Source: Bilabrum cf. latius
Lineage: Eukaryota > Bigyra: Bicosoecida > Bigyra > Bicosoecida
NCBI GenBank assembly: GCA_965178125.1
Contig: OZ237762.1
Location: 434,001-498,000 of the forward strand
Reading direction: 5' to 3'
DNA: 64,000 bases
Part shown: piece by piece, positions 13,501 to 26,245 of the stretch
How the letters are laid out: each line of letters starts with the position of its first letter
How positions within the stretch are numbered: the stretch's first letter is position 1
Made by a program: the position numbers and the translations under genes
Notes under the pieces: generated by a model
Databases searched by the model: none
The model's input: the letters and a program-made list of their open reading frames with translations, nothing else
What the model was told of the DNA's origin: nothing

Positions 13501-13844
13501 ATCTTCACCTAAGACGGGGACTCGTTTGGCACCGCGATAACCGCGGATGGCAAGCCCAGCGGCGGGGCACCGTATGGTGGTACTGTGGCCGCCTTGCCCG
13601 CGTCGCCAGGTTGTCGCGCGGCGTCGTGGCTTGGCACAGCCGTATCCGCGCATTGCAGAATGAACGAAGGCTACTAATTAAGCGAGTGAGGGGGGTTGGG
13701 ACAGGCAAGGGGCAGGAAAGGGGCGTGGCAATCGTCCTCATATGAGATACCTTCGCCCGTCCTGGGTGAACTATTTGGGCTGACTAAATAACCACAAGCA
13801 ACCACGTTATGGTTGCAATCAGGTATTATATGAACTGTGGCCAT
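10560..13844 (-). CDS. Large protein of unknown function, about 1,094 aa
   Basis: I do not recognise this protein. The frame is open from an ATG at 13844 (MATVHIIPDCNH) to TGA at 10560-10562, with TAG only inside (for example 10 codons from 11133 to 13676). After a Pro/Ala-rich N-terminus, most of it looks globular and helical rather than disordered, unlike its neighbours: hydrophobic stretches such as SELLRILAIFGNF near 12940, ELLDSYTVLVHALAHIAA near 11990 and LELYTAALLRGFPVLVLP near 10910. An Ala/Gly/Ser-rich linker lies near 12640-12830. It is convergent with the zinc-cluster gene, with 243 bp between the two stops. The first 60 codons are uncertain: a GTATCT donor and a pyrimidine-rich TTAATTAG acceptor sit near 13750 and 13673 and could be an intron, though their phases do not agree. 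Confidence 0.7.
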
Positions 13845-14029
13845 TTGGATGCATCCTGCCGGGTGTGACAATTTCAGCGACGGAGCGCAGAGGCGCCCAC
13901 TTTGACAGGCTGTATCTCTGCATAAACTTCTTGTTCTATTGCATTGATGCAAGTATACATGGTATTACACTGGATTATGACATGAACCAAGCCCCGTCTC
14001 GGACGGCTCGAAAATAAGAGGACTTGCTT

Positions 14030-17000
14030 TCAAGTGCCGGTCCGGTGGACATCCGCGCCGCTGCCTGCAATCGTGCCCGTCCCCACCCTCTAGCCAGAGC
14101 TGCCGCTAGCCTGACTGTCCGCAGCTGACGCGACAACGCTCCGCCCCGAAGCATCTGCATCATGATAATCGCTCGAGCCAGTAGGGAAAGGTTGGTGCGC
14201 AGCCGCAGGATCGTCAGATTGCAGCGTAGCAGACGGATTCAGTGGGCTCATGAATGCCCCACTTGATGCAGTGCCTGACGTGAACAGCGGTGTCTCGATC
14301 GCGGATGACGTAGATTCCACCGCACCTGCACGGGCTTGCCCAGCTTCTCGGACTTGCTTCGCGCTTTGGTTCTCGCTCTCGCTCTGCTCGTAACCAGAGA
14401 CCACTGGAGACGGAGGCTTATACTTTGCGACCGGACGGTCCGTCATGCGACCTGTCGACGAACCAACAGGCTGCCTGTCGCTGCCATCTGGCTTCTGATC
14501 CGGATTCGATCCTCGTTGATCCGATACGTTCCCACCTGGTTTATGGCCGTGCGAACGTTGCTAGTTGGCGGCCCGACCGTCTTTACCGGCACCTTCACCC
14601 GGTCGCTCTTCAGCACCTTCGGGTGAATCGCCTCCTGCCTGCCCCCCACGACCTGTATCCCCTCTTGCACTCGTTCTACCTCGCTTCCCACTGCTGTTGC
14701 CGGCCCCTTCGCCGCTTCCTGTGGGATCAGCAACACCACTACCAATGCGGCTACCGTCTGCGGTGCCACTCCTTGGCGATACCCTAGGCGGGGCCTGCGT
14801 GCGGTCCGCCCCGTCCGAATCCCGGCCCCGAGTCGAGCCTGTGTCGGAGCTGGCGCTGCGCAGCTGCATTGCCCGGAGTGCCTGGACAGGTTTAGGTGTC
14901 GGCGTGCCAGTTGGAGTAGGGCTCAACCCCGGGGTAATACCACCGCCGCTGGCCAGCGAGCCAGAGGACCCGGAAAGACCCCTCGAGTTCCAGCTTGCAA
15001 CTCGCCGCATGGGCAATGATAGGGCGGCTGGCTGTCCGTGCCGACCGCTCGCCCGGCGAGCCTCACTCATCGTGTCCTCTTGCGACGCCTCGTCGATCGT
15101 CTCTAGATCAGAGCCCAGCCTCTCATCAGGCGGAGAGGCCTGCAGCATCTGCATGGGTTGGGCGCTGTGGGTGCGCCGCAGCGTCTGCACCCTCCCTGCG
15201 TCGGTTCCTTTGATCAGAGAACCTCTGGGCGCCTCCTTCTGACCACCACCATGCTGCTGCCTCGGGCTGCCCTTCTGCATAGCAGTACCGGCCGATGATG
15301 ATGCGACAGATGGCTGCAGGGAGCCGATCGACTGGCCATCACTGCCGTCATCTGTCCCGCCAGTGCCCTCCAGTGACACGTACCGACGAATTCCAAGGTT
15401 ACCACCGGCACCTCGTGGAGAAATCACGATCGAGTGGGCGTCGTCACGAACCGCATTGATGTCGCCCGCGACGGACACGCTCAGTACCGTCCGATCGTCT
15501 CTCCCCCCGCCACTTACGCTTCGGGCGTGCGTACCAGTAGCAAAGGAGTAGTCTTGAAGGCTACCTTTGGTTGAATGGCCTCCGTTGGTGCCGGGAGAGA
15601 CCACCTGAACAGCCTCACGACCCTCCGTCGATTGCTACCGCTGCACTATGGAACCCTACGAACCCACCGATCGAATAGGATCGTGGCTTCTGTCGCTGGT
15701 ATTGCTAGGATCCCTATAGACCTCCGCGCCGTTTTGCGCGCTGCTGGGGCTGACGTTGGAATGTGGGTCACTGTCCTGCCGCAGCGAGTCTGGGTGTTGC
15801 AGCCTGGAGTGCCAAGCCTTGCCACCTTGGATCGCTCGAGCAATCGGGTGCTGCTAGAGCTGGTGCTGCTGCTGCTTCGATAACGAAGTGTGGCTGGGCT
15901 TGCCTGGTCGATCTGGACTCACCTCGAATACAGAGGGCTCCCCTTCTCCACCGTCCATCGAGCTGGCCGACATCAAGAGATCCGCAGGCAGAAGGCCGGG
16001 GCTCTCAGAGTTGTGGGCACGTCCTACAGGAACTGACGAATGCTGATCTGATCCGCGGCGAGACGAGGCACCGTGGCTCGAGGCAGAGCTTGAAGCTCCG
16101 CCGGGCTGGGGGGGCAATCCATGCCCGCTTCTCGGCGCCAGTAGCTGCTAGAGCATCCCCTCAATTCGGTCGAATCTCGCGCTGAACCGTGCTTCAAGCG
16201 CGCTCAGGCTCTGCGCTTGCTATTGCAGCTCGTTGTCCTGCCTAACTAGATGTGCCTCGAATCCCGAACTAGTCTCTACAATGGCTGAGCGGACGCTGTC
16301 CCTCACCGCGGCATGCGCAGCTCCGTTCTGGTCAAAGGACCGGTGTAGTGCCTGGCTCGATGCCTCTCGCACCCTGTGCAGCGACTCTTCACCGTGCTGA
16401 CGGAGCTGTTTCCGGAGGTCTGCCATCATGACTGTCTGGCCCTGTTGCAAGATGCCAACCTCCATCTTCACGGCAGCGCGAATGCTAGATGCCACGGACT
16501 CGCTCAACTCAGTGGGTAACGGAGACGAGTGGCCGGACCGACCACCCCGGCTGTCTGGTGATGAGGATGGGAGCCGCGCTCGACCACCATTTCCATGCTC
16601 GTGGCCAGCCTAGGAATCCTGACGAGGCGACGATGACGCGTACTTATGGCCTAGGCTATCCCCACCACTGGACTTGAGAATGCCCCGCGTGGCCCCTTCA
16701 CGCAACGGAGAGGGCTACCGCTGCATACGAGGACTCCGCGCGCTGCTCAGGTGAAACTCCCCGCTATCACTTTGGCCAGCGGCATCGTCATCACCATCCA
16801 TTGCATCGCTGTCCTCGCGATCGAGAAGCCCCCTCGTCCGTTCCAGACCAACCTGGCCGACGCTGCCTCTTCTTGACCCCCTCCTGCCCTAGACGGCCAA
16901 GAATGTCACATGGGGTCTGGCTGACGATGCCGATGCAGGATCCCTTGCCCGCTGCTAGGACGAAGTGTTGGATTGCTGGTCCGACTGTGGTGACATGGCA

Positions 17001-20000
17001 ACGCCCCTGTCGCCACCTGCAGCGGATCCACGCGATGACTCCAAATCATCGCGGCCTCCAGTACCGCTGGTATCGTCACGCGGCGTTTGGTTGTGCGCCG
17101 TCTCCCATTGACCAGGCCTGCCAGTCTGACCCAGGCCACGGCCGCTGCCTGCCCCCAGCAGTCCAGTCACGGAAGGGTGCCTCCTGTCAGCATCCCCTCC
17201 CGACGACTGCTATACAGTCATTGCGAGGGAATTGGACCCACTGCTTGAAGAAGAAACGGATTGGGCCTGCAGGGCAACCGCAGCGCCAGTGCCCTGGCTC
17301 TGGTGCTGCTGCTGCTGAAGACGCTGCTAGTGTTGCTGCTCCTCGGCTTGCTTTTGCTGCGTCATCTTTGTGACGGCCTGCTTCAGCATCCGCAAGTGTT
17401 GCCCTATCTCCTGCTTCTTTTGCCTTCTAGCACGCCTGTTCTTGCGAACGGTAGACATGAGCCGCTGCTGGACTTCCTTCGGCAGGTACTTGGCAGCAGC
17501 GACCCGCACCTTGACATTGCCGAGCTTGAGCTTGTCATTCTTCCGAAGCCTAGCAGGCGTCGCCTTCATCATCTCAATAATGTTGAGCACCATCCCACGC
17601 ACCTCCTTCTACTACACCTCAGTCGAGCTGGATGCAACAGCACCACTAGCCACGCGAGGCGATCCTCCTCTGGAACCGGTATCCTCAACGCTTCTAGCAC
17701 TAGTGAATCCACCTCCTTGCAGCTGGAGGGGACTGCCGTGCCTGCCTGGCACCTCAGTTACAGAGCGCGGGAGCTATTGTCCCAAGCGTGGTGGCAGGTA
17801 CTCCTGGCCCTACGACTGAGACTCGAGCCGAGCAGTCGGTTGAGCGGCATCTGCGTCGCTGACTGAGCTCCGCGCGACGCTTCCGCCTGCCTAGGAACCC
17901 GACGATACGGACTGCACGTCAAAGAGGGACCCGCGTCGGCCCTTTTTTACCTTGCCTTTGCCGATCAAATCTGACATGGCGTCGTATGCGTTGTTGGTAG
18001 TACCAGCCGCCTCGATCACAGCCTCATCTGCATCGTTTGTACCACGCATGAGCGCGGAGGGCACGCCGCCGCTCTCTGCCACTTGCTCCCTAGCCTCTCG
18101 GAATTGCTCCCTCCGCCCCCTGGAAGAACCCAGCAGCCCGAGCACCGTGCCCTCTGACCCACGCCTGCCCATGTAAGCCTGGCTGCCAAGGGGGGGTGTG
18201 CCGTTTTGTGCAGTAGGGCTAGATGATACCGAGTCTCGGGCCCGGCCGTAGTTTGCTCCAGACGTGTCAAGCTGTACGGAGGTTCCCTTGTCAGAAAACG
18301 AATGCGCACCGCGAATCCCGTTTGCAAGAGGAGAGGATAACTTGCCTTCGCCTTTTGTGTGCCGTTGGCCAGGCACTCCCGCACCGAATTCGACTCGTGG
18401 CCTGCTATTGTCTTGATTGTCCGTCATTAGCGTGCTAGTTGAAGAGTGCGAGCGCTTGATGCCCTTCTTGTCGCTCGTTGTAGACCCGGAGTCCGTGTCG
18501 ATCGTAGTGCCGGAGCCGAAGCGCATCGTGGCAGCTGCAACCGTGTTCTGTCTCTCCCGCTCGGCAAGCCTTTGACGGTCCCTCTCGTGTGCCTCGTTGG
18601 ACTCCTTCGAAATCCTATCCTGCACTACATTGCCCTGCATCGTGCGCTGCCACTCACGTGCCATGGTGGCCTGTCGCACTGCAGTGGAACCAGACCTCTC
18701 CCTCGTCTCTGGGAGTGTTTCCAGGGTGGCTGGTCGGGCCTCGATCGATGCGGCAGGAGAAATTTCTTGAGTCATGCGTTGCGTGTATTGCCCTTGCATC
18801 TGAGATGCATCTCCCCCGGGAGTTGCACCTGCCCGGCCATCTGCTGCCCTGCCCATCCTCGAATCTTGCGGGGTGGAGACGGTCAGCGACAGCCCACTGG
18901 TGTCGATCAAAGAGTAGTCGTGCTCGGTGCTCTCACCATCCGCACCAGCGCGCGGAGAGCGGAAATCACCTTGAGCCATGGTGTCTGGAGCAGGTCCCTT
19001 TCCATTGCGACTCGCACTCGAGGTACTGTGGCTAGGATACGAGCCATCGTGCGAGGGAGATCGCTGCTCTGGTTCGCTCCCTCCGCCTGGCACCTCTTGA
19101 TCTGGGGATGGGGGCTGCTAGTGCGTGGGCGGGCGTCTGGTACTATCCCTTGACTCAGCAGTGCTGGATGTAAGCTCCCGCGTGAGCTGCTTACCAGGCA
19201 TAGCCGAGGTGCGTTCTTTCGATGACGTGGCAGGCAGGCTCGCAGCAGATCGACGCCTGCCGTTGACCGCGGCACCAAGCCGCGTGCCCACATTGGGCGT
19301 ATCCTACGGGCTGGGCAGCTCATTGCCTGAGGTGATCTGAGCGACCTCGCCCTATGGGATCGGTGGAAGCCCTGCCTGACCATCACGAGTCGACGCTGAT
19401 CGCACAGGTGCTCGTCCTGCCCCAGCGGCCGCTGTACCCCCGCTAGCAAGCGACTGCAGATTTCCATGACTGCTAGATTGTACTACGTGCGATTGGCTTC
19501 GCGTGCTGCCGGGTTGCAGAGGTGCGCGACTCCAAGGCGCGATGCCGTGCTTGCTGTCGAAGCTGGCGGTGCGACCGAGATCTCCGCTGCCACCACCTCC
19601 CAGGCGGCCCCCACTGCGGTGGCCGAGGTGCTGCGATGGAGTGCGATGCGCAACGCCAACGACAGTGTTGGCTCGGATAAGTGCATGATCTTGCGATAAG
19701 GTTGCGCGGTGGCCATGGTTCGAGGGTAGAGGCGTGGCGAGGCCCGGCCCCCCCACCTCGGCATCCTCTCCCGTATCTCCAATCGGGATGGAATTCACAG
19801 TGGCTTGGTCATCCTGCGTGCCCATCCTGCTATCGTTGATCGAACCCATCTTGCCGATTATGTGGGAGTAGTCTCCACCGCCATGAGTCCCACTGGCACC
19901 GATGCTGCCAGTGGTGACCTCTGCCTTTGAAAACGTGAACTGACCCGCGGTGCGACTGGTATTCATGCCGTACATGGGAGTGTAGGGTGCTCGAGAGTCC

Positions 20001-23000
20001 GCACCAGTGTTGGAGCGCATCAAGTCAAAGCGAGGCGGCTGCGAACTCTCCCCCAGACGCGGGCGAGATGTGACGAGAGGCACACTGGGCTGGGCTGACC
20101 TTAGCCGTGAGCGGCTGTGACCGGGGATGTTGGTAGAGCTACTCTGCTGCCGACGAAGGCTCCGTCCTCGGATGTTGCCTGCTCTGGTCGACATGGGTGC
20201 CTGGCCAAGTATCCTACGGGCTGACTTGAATGGGTTGTGAACTGTCGGACTGCCTGCATGCGTGGTCGCTCGGCTTGCGGCCGCCTGCTTCGACTTTAGC
20301 CGGGCCTGTGCCTCCAGCACCCGCCGGCGCATGCGATCCAGCACCTACTCGCCTTTGGTATCCCCAACCCCTTTGATGGACCTCTTCGATGCGCTCCGCT
20401 GGTTGCGGCGCCTGCGACTGCGGCTCTTTCTGGATGCACTAGTCCGAGAAGTCATCAGAGAGGATCGGCTTGCCTGCCTGACCAGCTTCTGGGAGGCATT
20501 GACAGCGAAATTGATTGTCTTGGCCGCGAATTCATCACCCTCCTGCGCGCGCTGCTCCAACCGACGCTGAAGGTCCTCGGTTGATGGATCCGCAACTGCA
20601 GACTCGCCATAGCTCCCGCCTTCCTGGAAGCTGCTTTGACTGCGTGCCGACACTACTTGCGGCTGGTCAAGCTGAAACTGGCTCATGCGAACGGGCCCTG
20701 TCTTGGACGACTCGACGGGCGCCCTGCTAGTGGTCATGGAGCTCCCCGACTAGCCTTCCAGCTGCTTCATGTCAACATATCCGCTCCCGTGCCGTGTCGG
20801 CGAGCCGAACACCGAACCAGCTACGGAGGGCTGTCGATCCGTTTTGAGGTGATCCAATAAGGGGCCCAAGTCAGCGGTTCTGACCGTCTGCGCCTGAGAT
20901 TGCGTGCGGTGAATACCTGGACTCGGGGACTGGTCTGCACCCAACATCGGGGACTTTAACCCTAGCTCGGCTGAGGAAAGTCCGGGCGGGAGCTCGCCCT
21001 GGTACTTGCCGCGCATATCATGGCTACGAATGCGAGACACTGGTACTGCCTACCCCTGCTGCATATCGTGCGTCGCCCCCTTGCCGCTGCTGGCTTGGGA
21101 CCCTCGGCTGTTTGAAGACCCCGTGCGCTTCCGCTGCATAGCTGCGATTCCGTCGATGGAAGAACCACCGATGCCTCGTTGCTTGCCGCTGCTGCTGCTG
21201 CTCTCACTCCCAGCGTTTCTGCCGGACGATTTAATGCTTCGGTCCGATGCTTGGAACTGCTGCAAAACAACTACTGGTGTGCCTTCGCCGCCATGTCCTG
21301 CGCTGTCCCGGCGTCCAGAGCTGCTATCGTCGTTGAGCCGAGTCATTGGAGTCGTAGGTGATGGATTCGGAAGACCAGCAGAGTCACCGGCCTGCGAATT
21401 GGCAGCCACTCTGCCCCTGTAAAGAAGACCCATTGCTTCCTGCACGGACATGCCGCACCGTCCGGCTGCTTGCTGCATGACTACGTGTCTGTCCTCGTCA
21501 GGCAGCCGATCCCAGTCTCGACCCTGCAGCACCCCTTCTATGGCCGTTCGAAGCGCATGAAGCCGCTTGTCCTGCGTGTTGCTTCCTTCAGCGATGTAGG
21601 CGGACTGCTTGCTCGAGTGGAGCGACTCTGCCATAGACTGGTGGCTGTGCAGCCGATGCAACGATCGCACGATACCGACACCGTCCTGCCCATCCAAAGC
21701 ACCCATCACGGCTGCCATGATGTTTCTTTGTTCTTCCGTGCCTTCCATGGCGTCTGTGGCCAGAGGCAGGAGGAGCTGTAGCAACTTCTGCTGTGCTTTT
21801 TCAGCGCTAAGCTTGCTGCCGTCAGCTAGCAACCCTTCAACGAGCGCGTCCTCCTCGTCTTTGCTGTCCCCACTGCTGCCATATGCATAGTCGCCGCCCC
21901 CGTCTCGGTCGTGCTCGTCGGATGAACCAGCATTGTCGCCGTCCTCTTCGTCATCTCCCTCGTCTTCTTGGTGCGTCACTGAACCAGACCCGTCTTCAGA
22001 TCCACTTCCATCCTCTTCTGCCGAACCACCGTTCATGTCCTCGTCTGGGATGTTGATCTTGTTCTTGTTGACGTACTCAGAGATGTACGACTCGGTGAAC
22101 TGGTCCTCAAGCTTTGGAAATCGAAGCAAGAGGGTCTGGAAGCGCTCCCTACTGAGGGAAGCCATGTCGCTGTGCTCCACCGCGCATACGGACGCCGTCC
22201 TCCTCTCATTGAAGAGGAGGGAGACCTCGCCGAAGTAAGACCCGTTGCCGATCGTCTTGATCATCTTGAATCGCGAGAGCTCAGTCTCGTCGTACGCCAT
22301 GATCTTGGAGTAGTGCACCTTGGGCACTTTGTTCCTGTCTACTTCTGCTACTGTCGCGGCCTGCACCCCCGTGATGCTCCCCCTGCGGCTCTTGCTGCTG
22401 TGAAAGCTGCGCTTCTTGGCTCGCATGCCACTAGAGGACTTGCTGCTGCTCGATTCCTGACGGGTCATTGCTGAATCATCAGCAATGGGGAGAGTTTGCA
22501 TGGGCGGTTCCAAACCGGTCACCGACTCCCCGAGTTGCTCCAGCGTGCCAGCCCCCTAGCGCTCCGGGAATGGCATCGCCTCTCTGCCCAGTATCGAACT
22601 TCGAGTCGGAGAACCTGGTACTCCGACAACAGCAGCATCAGGATCTGTCGAGGCTCTTGCTGCTGTAGAGGCTTCGGGGGGTCCTCGCTTGCTGTTCGAA
22701 CGGAGAGACGACTTGAGCTCTCTTGTAGACACGGCACGGTGCATGGCAGTGGACTGCACCCCGCGAGGAGGCGAGTGGCGAAGAATTGGGCGGGCGGGAG
22801 GTCTGCCGGTCGTCGATGCCATGCGTCCATCATGTGACGCCTGCTGTTCCTCGGTGTTCACTCTCGAGGGTCCAGCAGCCTTACCGATGGGCACCGATGG
22901 CCATGCGTCGGATTGTCCTTGTCGGTGACTACGTACAGCGATACCGGGCCCATCGGCATACGGCGCAGGACCTTGAATTCCCTATTCGTCTTGAGACGCC

Positions 23001-26000
23001 TCTGATGGCTTGAGCGTTGCTGACTCAGGTGGAGCCAATGATGCCTCGGTGTTTGAATGATGCTGCTGCTCTCCCAAAGTCAGGTCGTTGGGGTGATGGA
23101 TCGTGTGGGCCATAGAGTAATCAGGCATGTTCGAGGATGACTCGGAGTCCTTGCTCCTGCCGTAGCTGCGCTCTCGCTCCCGCTCGCCACCCTAGTGAAT
23201 GGGCGCTTCCTGCACACCTGTGGCATCGCCAGACACATCGAGCTAGGTGCTGCGATGCATCAGCCTGTTGGAATTGCGATCTGGAGTCGAGGAGTCAGAC
23301 GCTGGGACCCTCTTCTTCCGCATGCCGCTGGGTTGCTTGACCTCTTCCGAGCCTGTCGCGTCGAAATGCCGGTACGGGCTTGACACCATAGCGCCCCCCT
23401 TCTGTAGGCGAGTCCCAGAAACGACCTGGAACGGAGTCTTGGATTCAGTGGCTTCGCTCACGTCACGCTGCTGGAACGCGGGCGCTGCTCTCGTTGGTGA
23501 ACTATCCGAAATGGCAATCGTGGTCGCAGCATGTGCGACTTCCTGCGTGACGGACTGGCGCGGCGTGAGATGAGAAGCCGCAGAGCGTTTCGATTTCGTT
23601 CTTGACGACGAGGCCGTTCGTCTTTGCATCTCAAGAGCAGCCTTCTGCTTCTCCTTTTGAATCTTATCCTGCTTGATCCTACGCTCTAGCGTGCCAGCAA
23701 TGTCTGGCTTGCCAGGCACGTAGATTGCGCACTGCCCTTTGCGCAAAAAGTACCTGCAACATGCGATGGAATTGGAAGCAACATCAGAGCCAGTGCGCGA
23801 TGCAGTGCAATAAGGCAACAAACATTATGTGCGTGCCATGCGGGGGAGTAAACGGATAACAATGGGAAACAAAAGCGATGCAACATGCCAAAAAAAGGCA
23901 GCACCTGCGCAAAGAGACACACAAGCTCACATCGATTCTCCAACATCGCCATACCGGACGACATAATCTCCGGGCAAAAACAGGTGACTCTTCAGGCTGC
24001 GAATCATAAAGATGATCACGCTGGCGTCAGTATCCTTGAACAGCGGCACGTCTTGCACCATGGATCTGTTCAGCCACAGGCCCACCTCTAGCTGTAGAGG
24101 CTCGGACAGCTTGTTGGTAAAGCTCTCCATCGCCTGCCCATCCGAAATTCTGTGCCTCTGCCACATGCTGTCCATATATTGCAGGATGCGATCTTGCAAT
24201 GAATCCGGCAGATCGTAGTAGACCATGCGCTCCTGGATCATCTGGAGCCGCTGCCTGTACAGCGTCTCGCTCTAACTGAGGCTCTGGATCAGCTGAGCCA
24301 TGCTACCAAAGATGACGGCCTATATCGCAGCACCGGCAAGCACGCTCATGATCAGAAACACTCGCTCCTGATTCGTGAGTGGGACCTGCGTCATCGTACG
24401 CAGCATAGCAAGCAGAGACTCGGTAAAGATGGCGGTGTATTGAGTGTCCCAGGGCTCGTGAATGAAACCTGTCTCGATCAGCCAGGTGTCTCTCTTTCCG
24501 TTTAGCACCTGCCACTGCTGCAGACCGGCAAAGGAGCAAGCCAGCCAATGCGTCAGGTAGAGTACAACCCCAATGAGCTAGATAGCTCCAGCGACATTCG
24601 CGATCGCAAAGTTCACCTTCTGGTTCAAGAATTTGACGACCCTGCCTAGCCGTAACAGCCTCACGATCTTCACGACTCCAACCACCGCAAGCTCGTCTCC
24701 TGACGCACCGCTCAACGGGTCGTAGCCACCCTGCATGGCACCAACGATCACTTCGAAGGGGATGCAGGCGAGCAAATCCGCAGTGAACCACCCAAACAGG
24801 TAATTCCGCATGATCAAGTCATAGTCTTCCACAAGGATGTGCTTCTCGGTGTCCATATAGGCGGTCCTAAAGTTGATCACCACGTCAAGCATGAACATCA
24901 CGTCGATCGTGTACTCGACGAGCACCCACCACAGCGGCTGGTCAGGACGAAACGCGACGATTAAAGGTATGCTCCACGCCGTATACAGCACCAAAAGCAG
25001 CGTAAACAGGTCCCACGATGTCCTCCAGCATGAGTTGGGGTGAGCAATGCACGTTTTGTGTCCAGATAGCATCATCTTCGCCTCGGACACCTCGAACAGT
25101 GTGAGGTTGCGGAAGGAGGTCCGTAGCTTCATGAGAAGCTGCCCGTGGGCCTCCTCGGTGTCCTAAGGAGGCTTGCCCTAGATCGTGCGCATGATTCCAC
25201 CGATGATTCCCCCCGTTGACTCGCTATTCTTGTCGATCTGGCTGTTGCTTGTGACCTCCCTAATCCCCTTCCCTAGCCTTGGCGGCCGGCGTCGCTCTGT
25301 ACGAGGGGAGCTGAACGCGGCATTTGCGCTGGTAGTGCCCTGGCCCATCGATTCGTCCCCTAGATGCACATCGGAGCGCACGAGGTGCCCTCCTCGCGAT
25401 AGGCTCTCCTGCGATGGCCGGCGAGGATGGATCCCGCCCTCGCCTCCGCCCTCTCCCGCCGCATGCTGTGCTGCAGATCCTGTACCTCCGATGGGAGAAG
25501 GGGCCACTTTGGCGACGTCACCCCGATTGCGAGCCGATGGAAGTCTAGGGGACCCATTGTCCCCGCTTGGATTGACTATGGGCCCGGCAGCCGAGCTGGA
25601 GGTACCTGTCTGGCCCGCACGAGCGTTTGAAAACAATCGCTGGCGTGTGTTGGTGCCGTCGGCGCTGCCGGGATCGAAAGTAGCCTTACTAAGACCGTCA
25701 CTCCTTCTGTGAGAGCGAGTGCCAAACATGCTTGGGACATCTCCAGTCATGCCCCGATCCATCCCTCCGTGCTGTTGTGCTTCACCGAGCTTGGCCCAAG
25801 CTCCGTTGCTCCCCCGCTTCTCAGCCGCCGGCTGTGGGTTGGCGGCAGCGGCCTGGGCCGTAGGCAAGACGCTGCTGCTGTCGGAGCCCTGACTGGCGCG
25901 ACTTTTACGGTCTTTGGGTGACGCAAGAGGAGCATCGCCGCTTGGCCCGAGCCTACCAAGGTCTGTCCTCGGGCCGTTCTGTGCGCTTCGCAAGAGCTTG

Positions 26001-26245
26001 TCGCTGGGACTGCCACGAAGAGCGTGACGATCGCCGCTTTTCTGCCCATGCCCTTTCTATTGCGATGCCAACGAATCGACAATTCCACTACCATAGTACA
26101 CCCTGCTGCCACTGCTCTACTCCCTCGCGGACGAAACTTCCTCCACTGCCGGATACTAACCTTGTGCCAACTGTTGCGCCTGTGCACCTCGCAAAGGTGC
26201 GTCAATCGGAGGCAACCGTGGTACACGAGATGACTGTCGTTGCAT
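14030..26245 (-). CDS. Giant CNG/HCN/EAG-like channel, about 4,012 aa
   Basis: The start is the ATG at 26245 (MQRQSSRVPRLPP). The gene ends in TGA at 14030-14032, with one intron at 23754-23930 (T|GTGAGC...TTGCAG|G) that joins ESM to YFLRKG inside the cyclic-nucleotide-binding domain (CNBD). A disordered N-terminus of about 380 residues precedes the six-helix channel core (about residues 400-650). S4 carries spaced basic residues (KIVRLLRLGRVVK), S5 has LTHWLACSF, and S6 has AVIFGSMAQLIQSLS, followed by a C-linker typical of the HERG/HCN group. Family channels sit in a membrane and pass K+ or mixed cations under voltage or cyclic-nucleotide control. Two oddities stand out. No GYG or GFG selectivity filter is visible between the pore helix (LLAMLRTMTQ) and S6. 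The CNBD is split: its first strands lie near 23950-23700, but GSYFGEVSLL lies near 22230, about 490 residues later. Beyond 21050 come nearly 2,300 Ser/Gly/Arg-rich residues, broken by one basic helical block at 17327-17602. Channel identity is secure; conductance is not. Confidence 0.88.

Noticed and set aside
14565-15242. 225-codon plus-strand ORF rich in Pro and Ser
   Set aside because: It is antisense to the Ser/Gly/Arg-rich tail of the channel gene; GC-rich low-complexity coding sequence leaves such open frames on the opposite strand.
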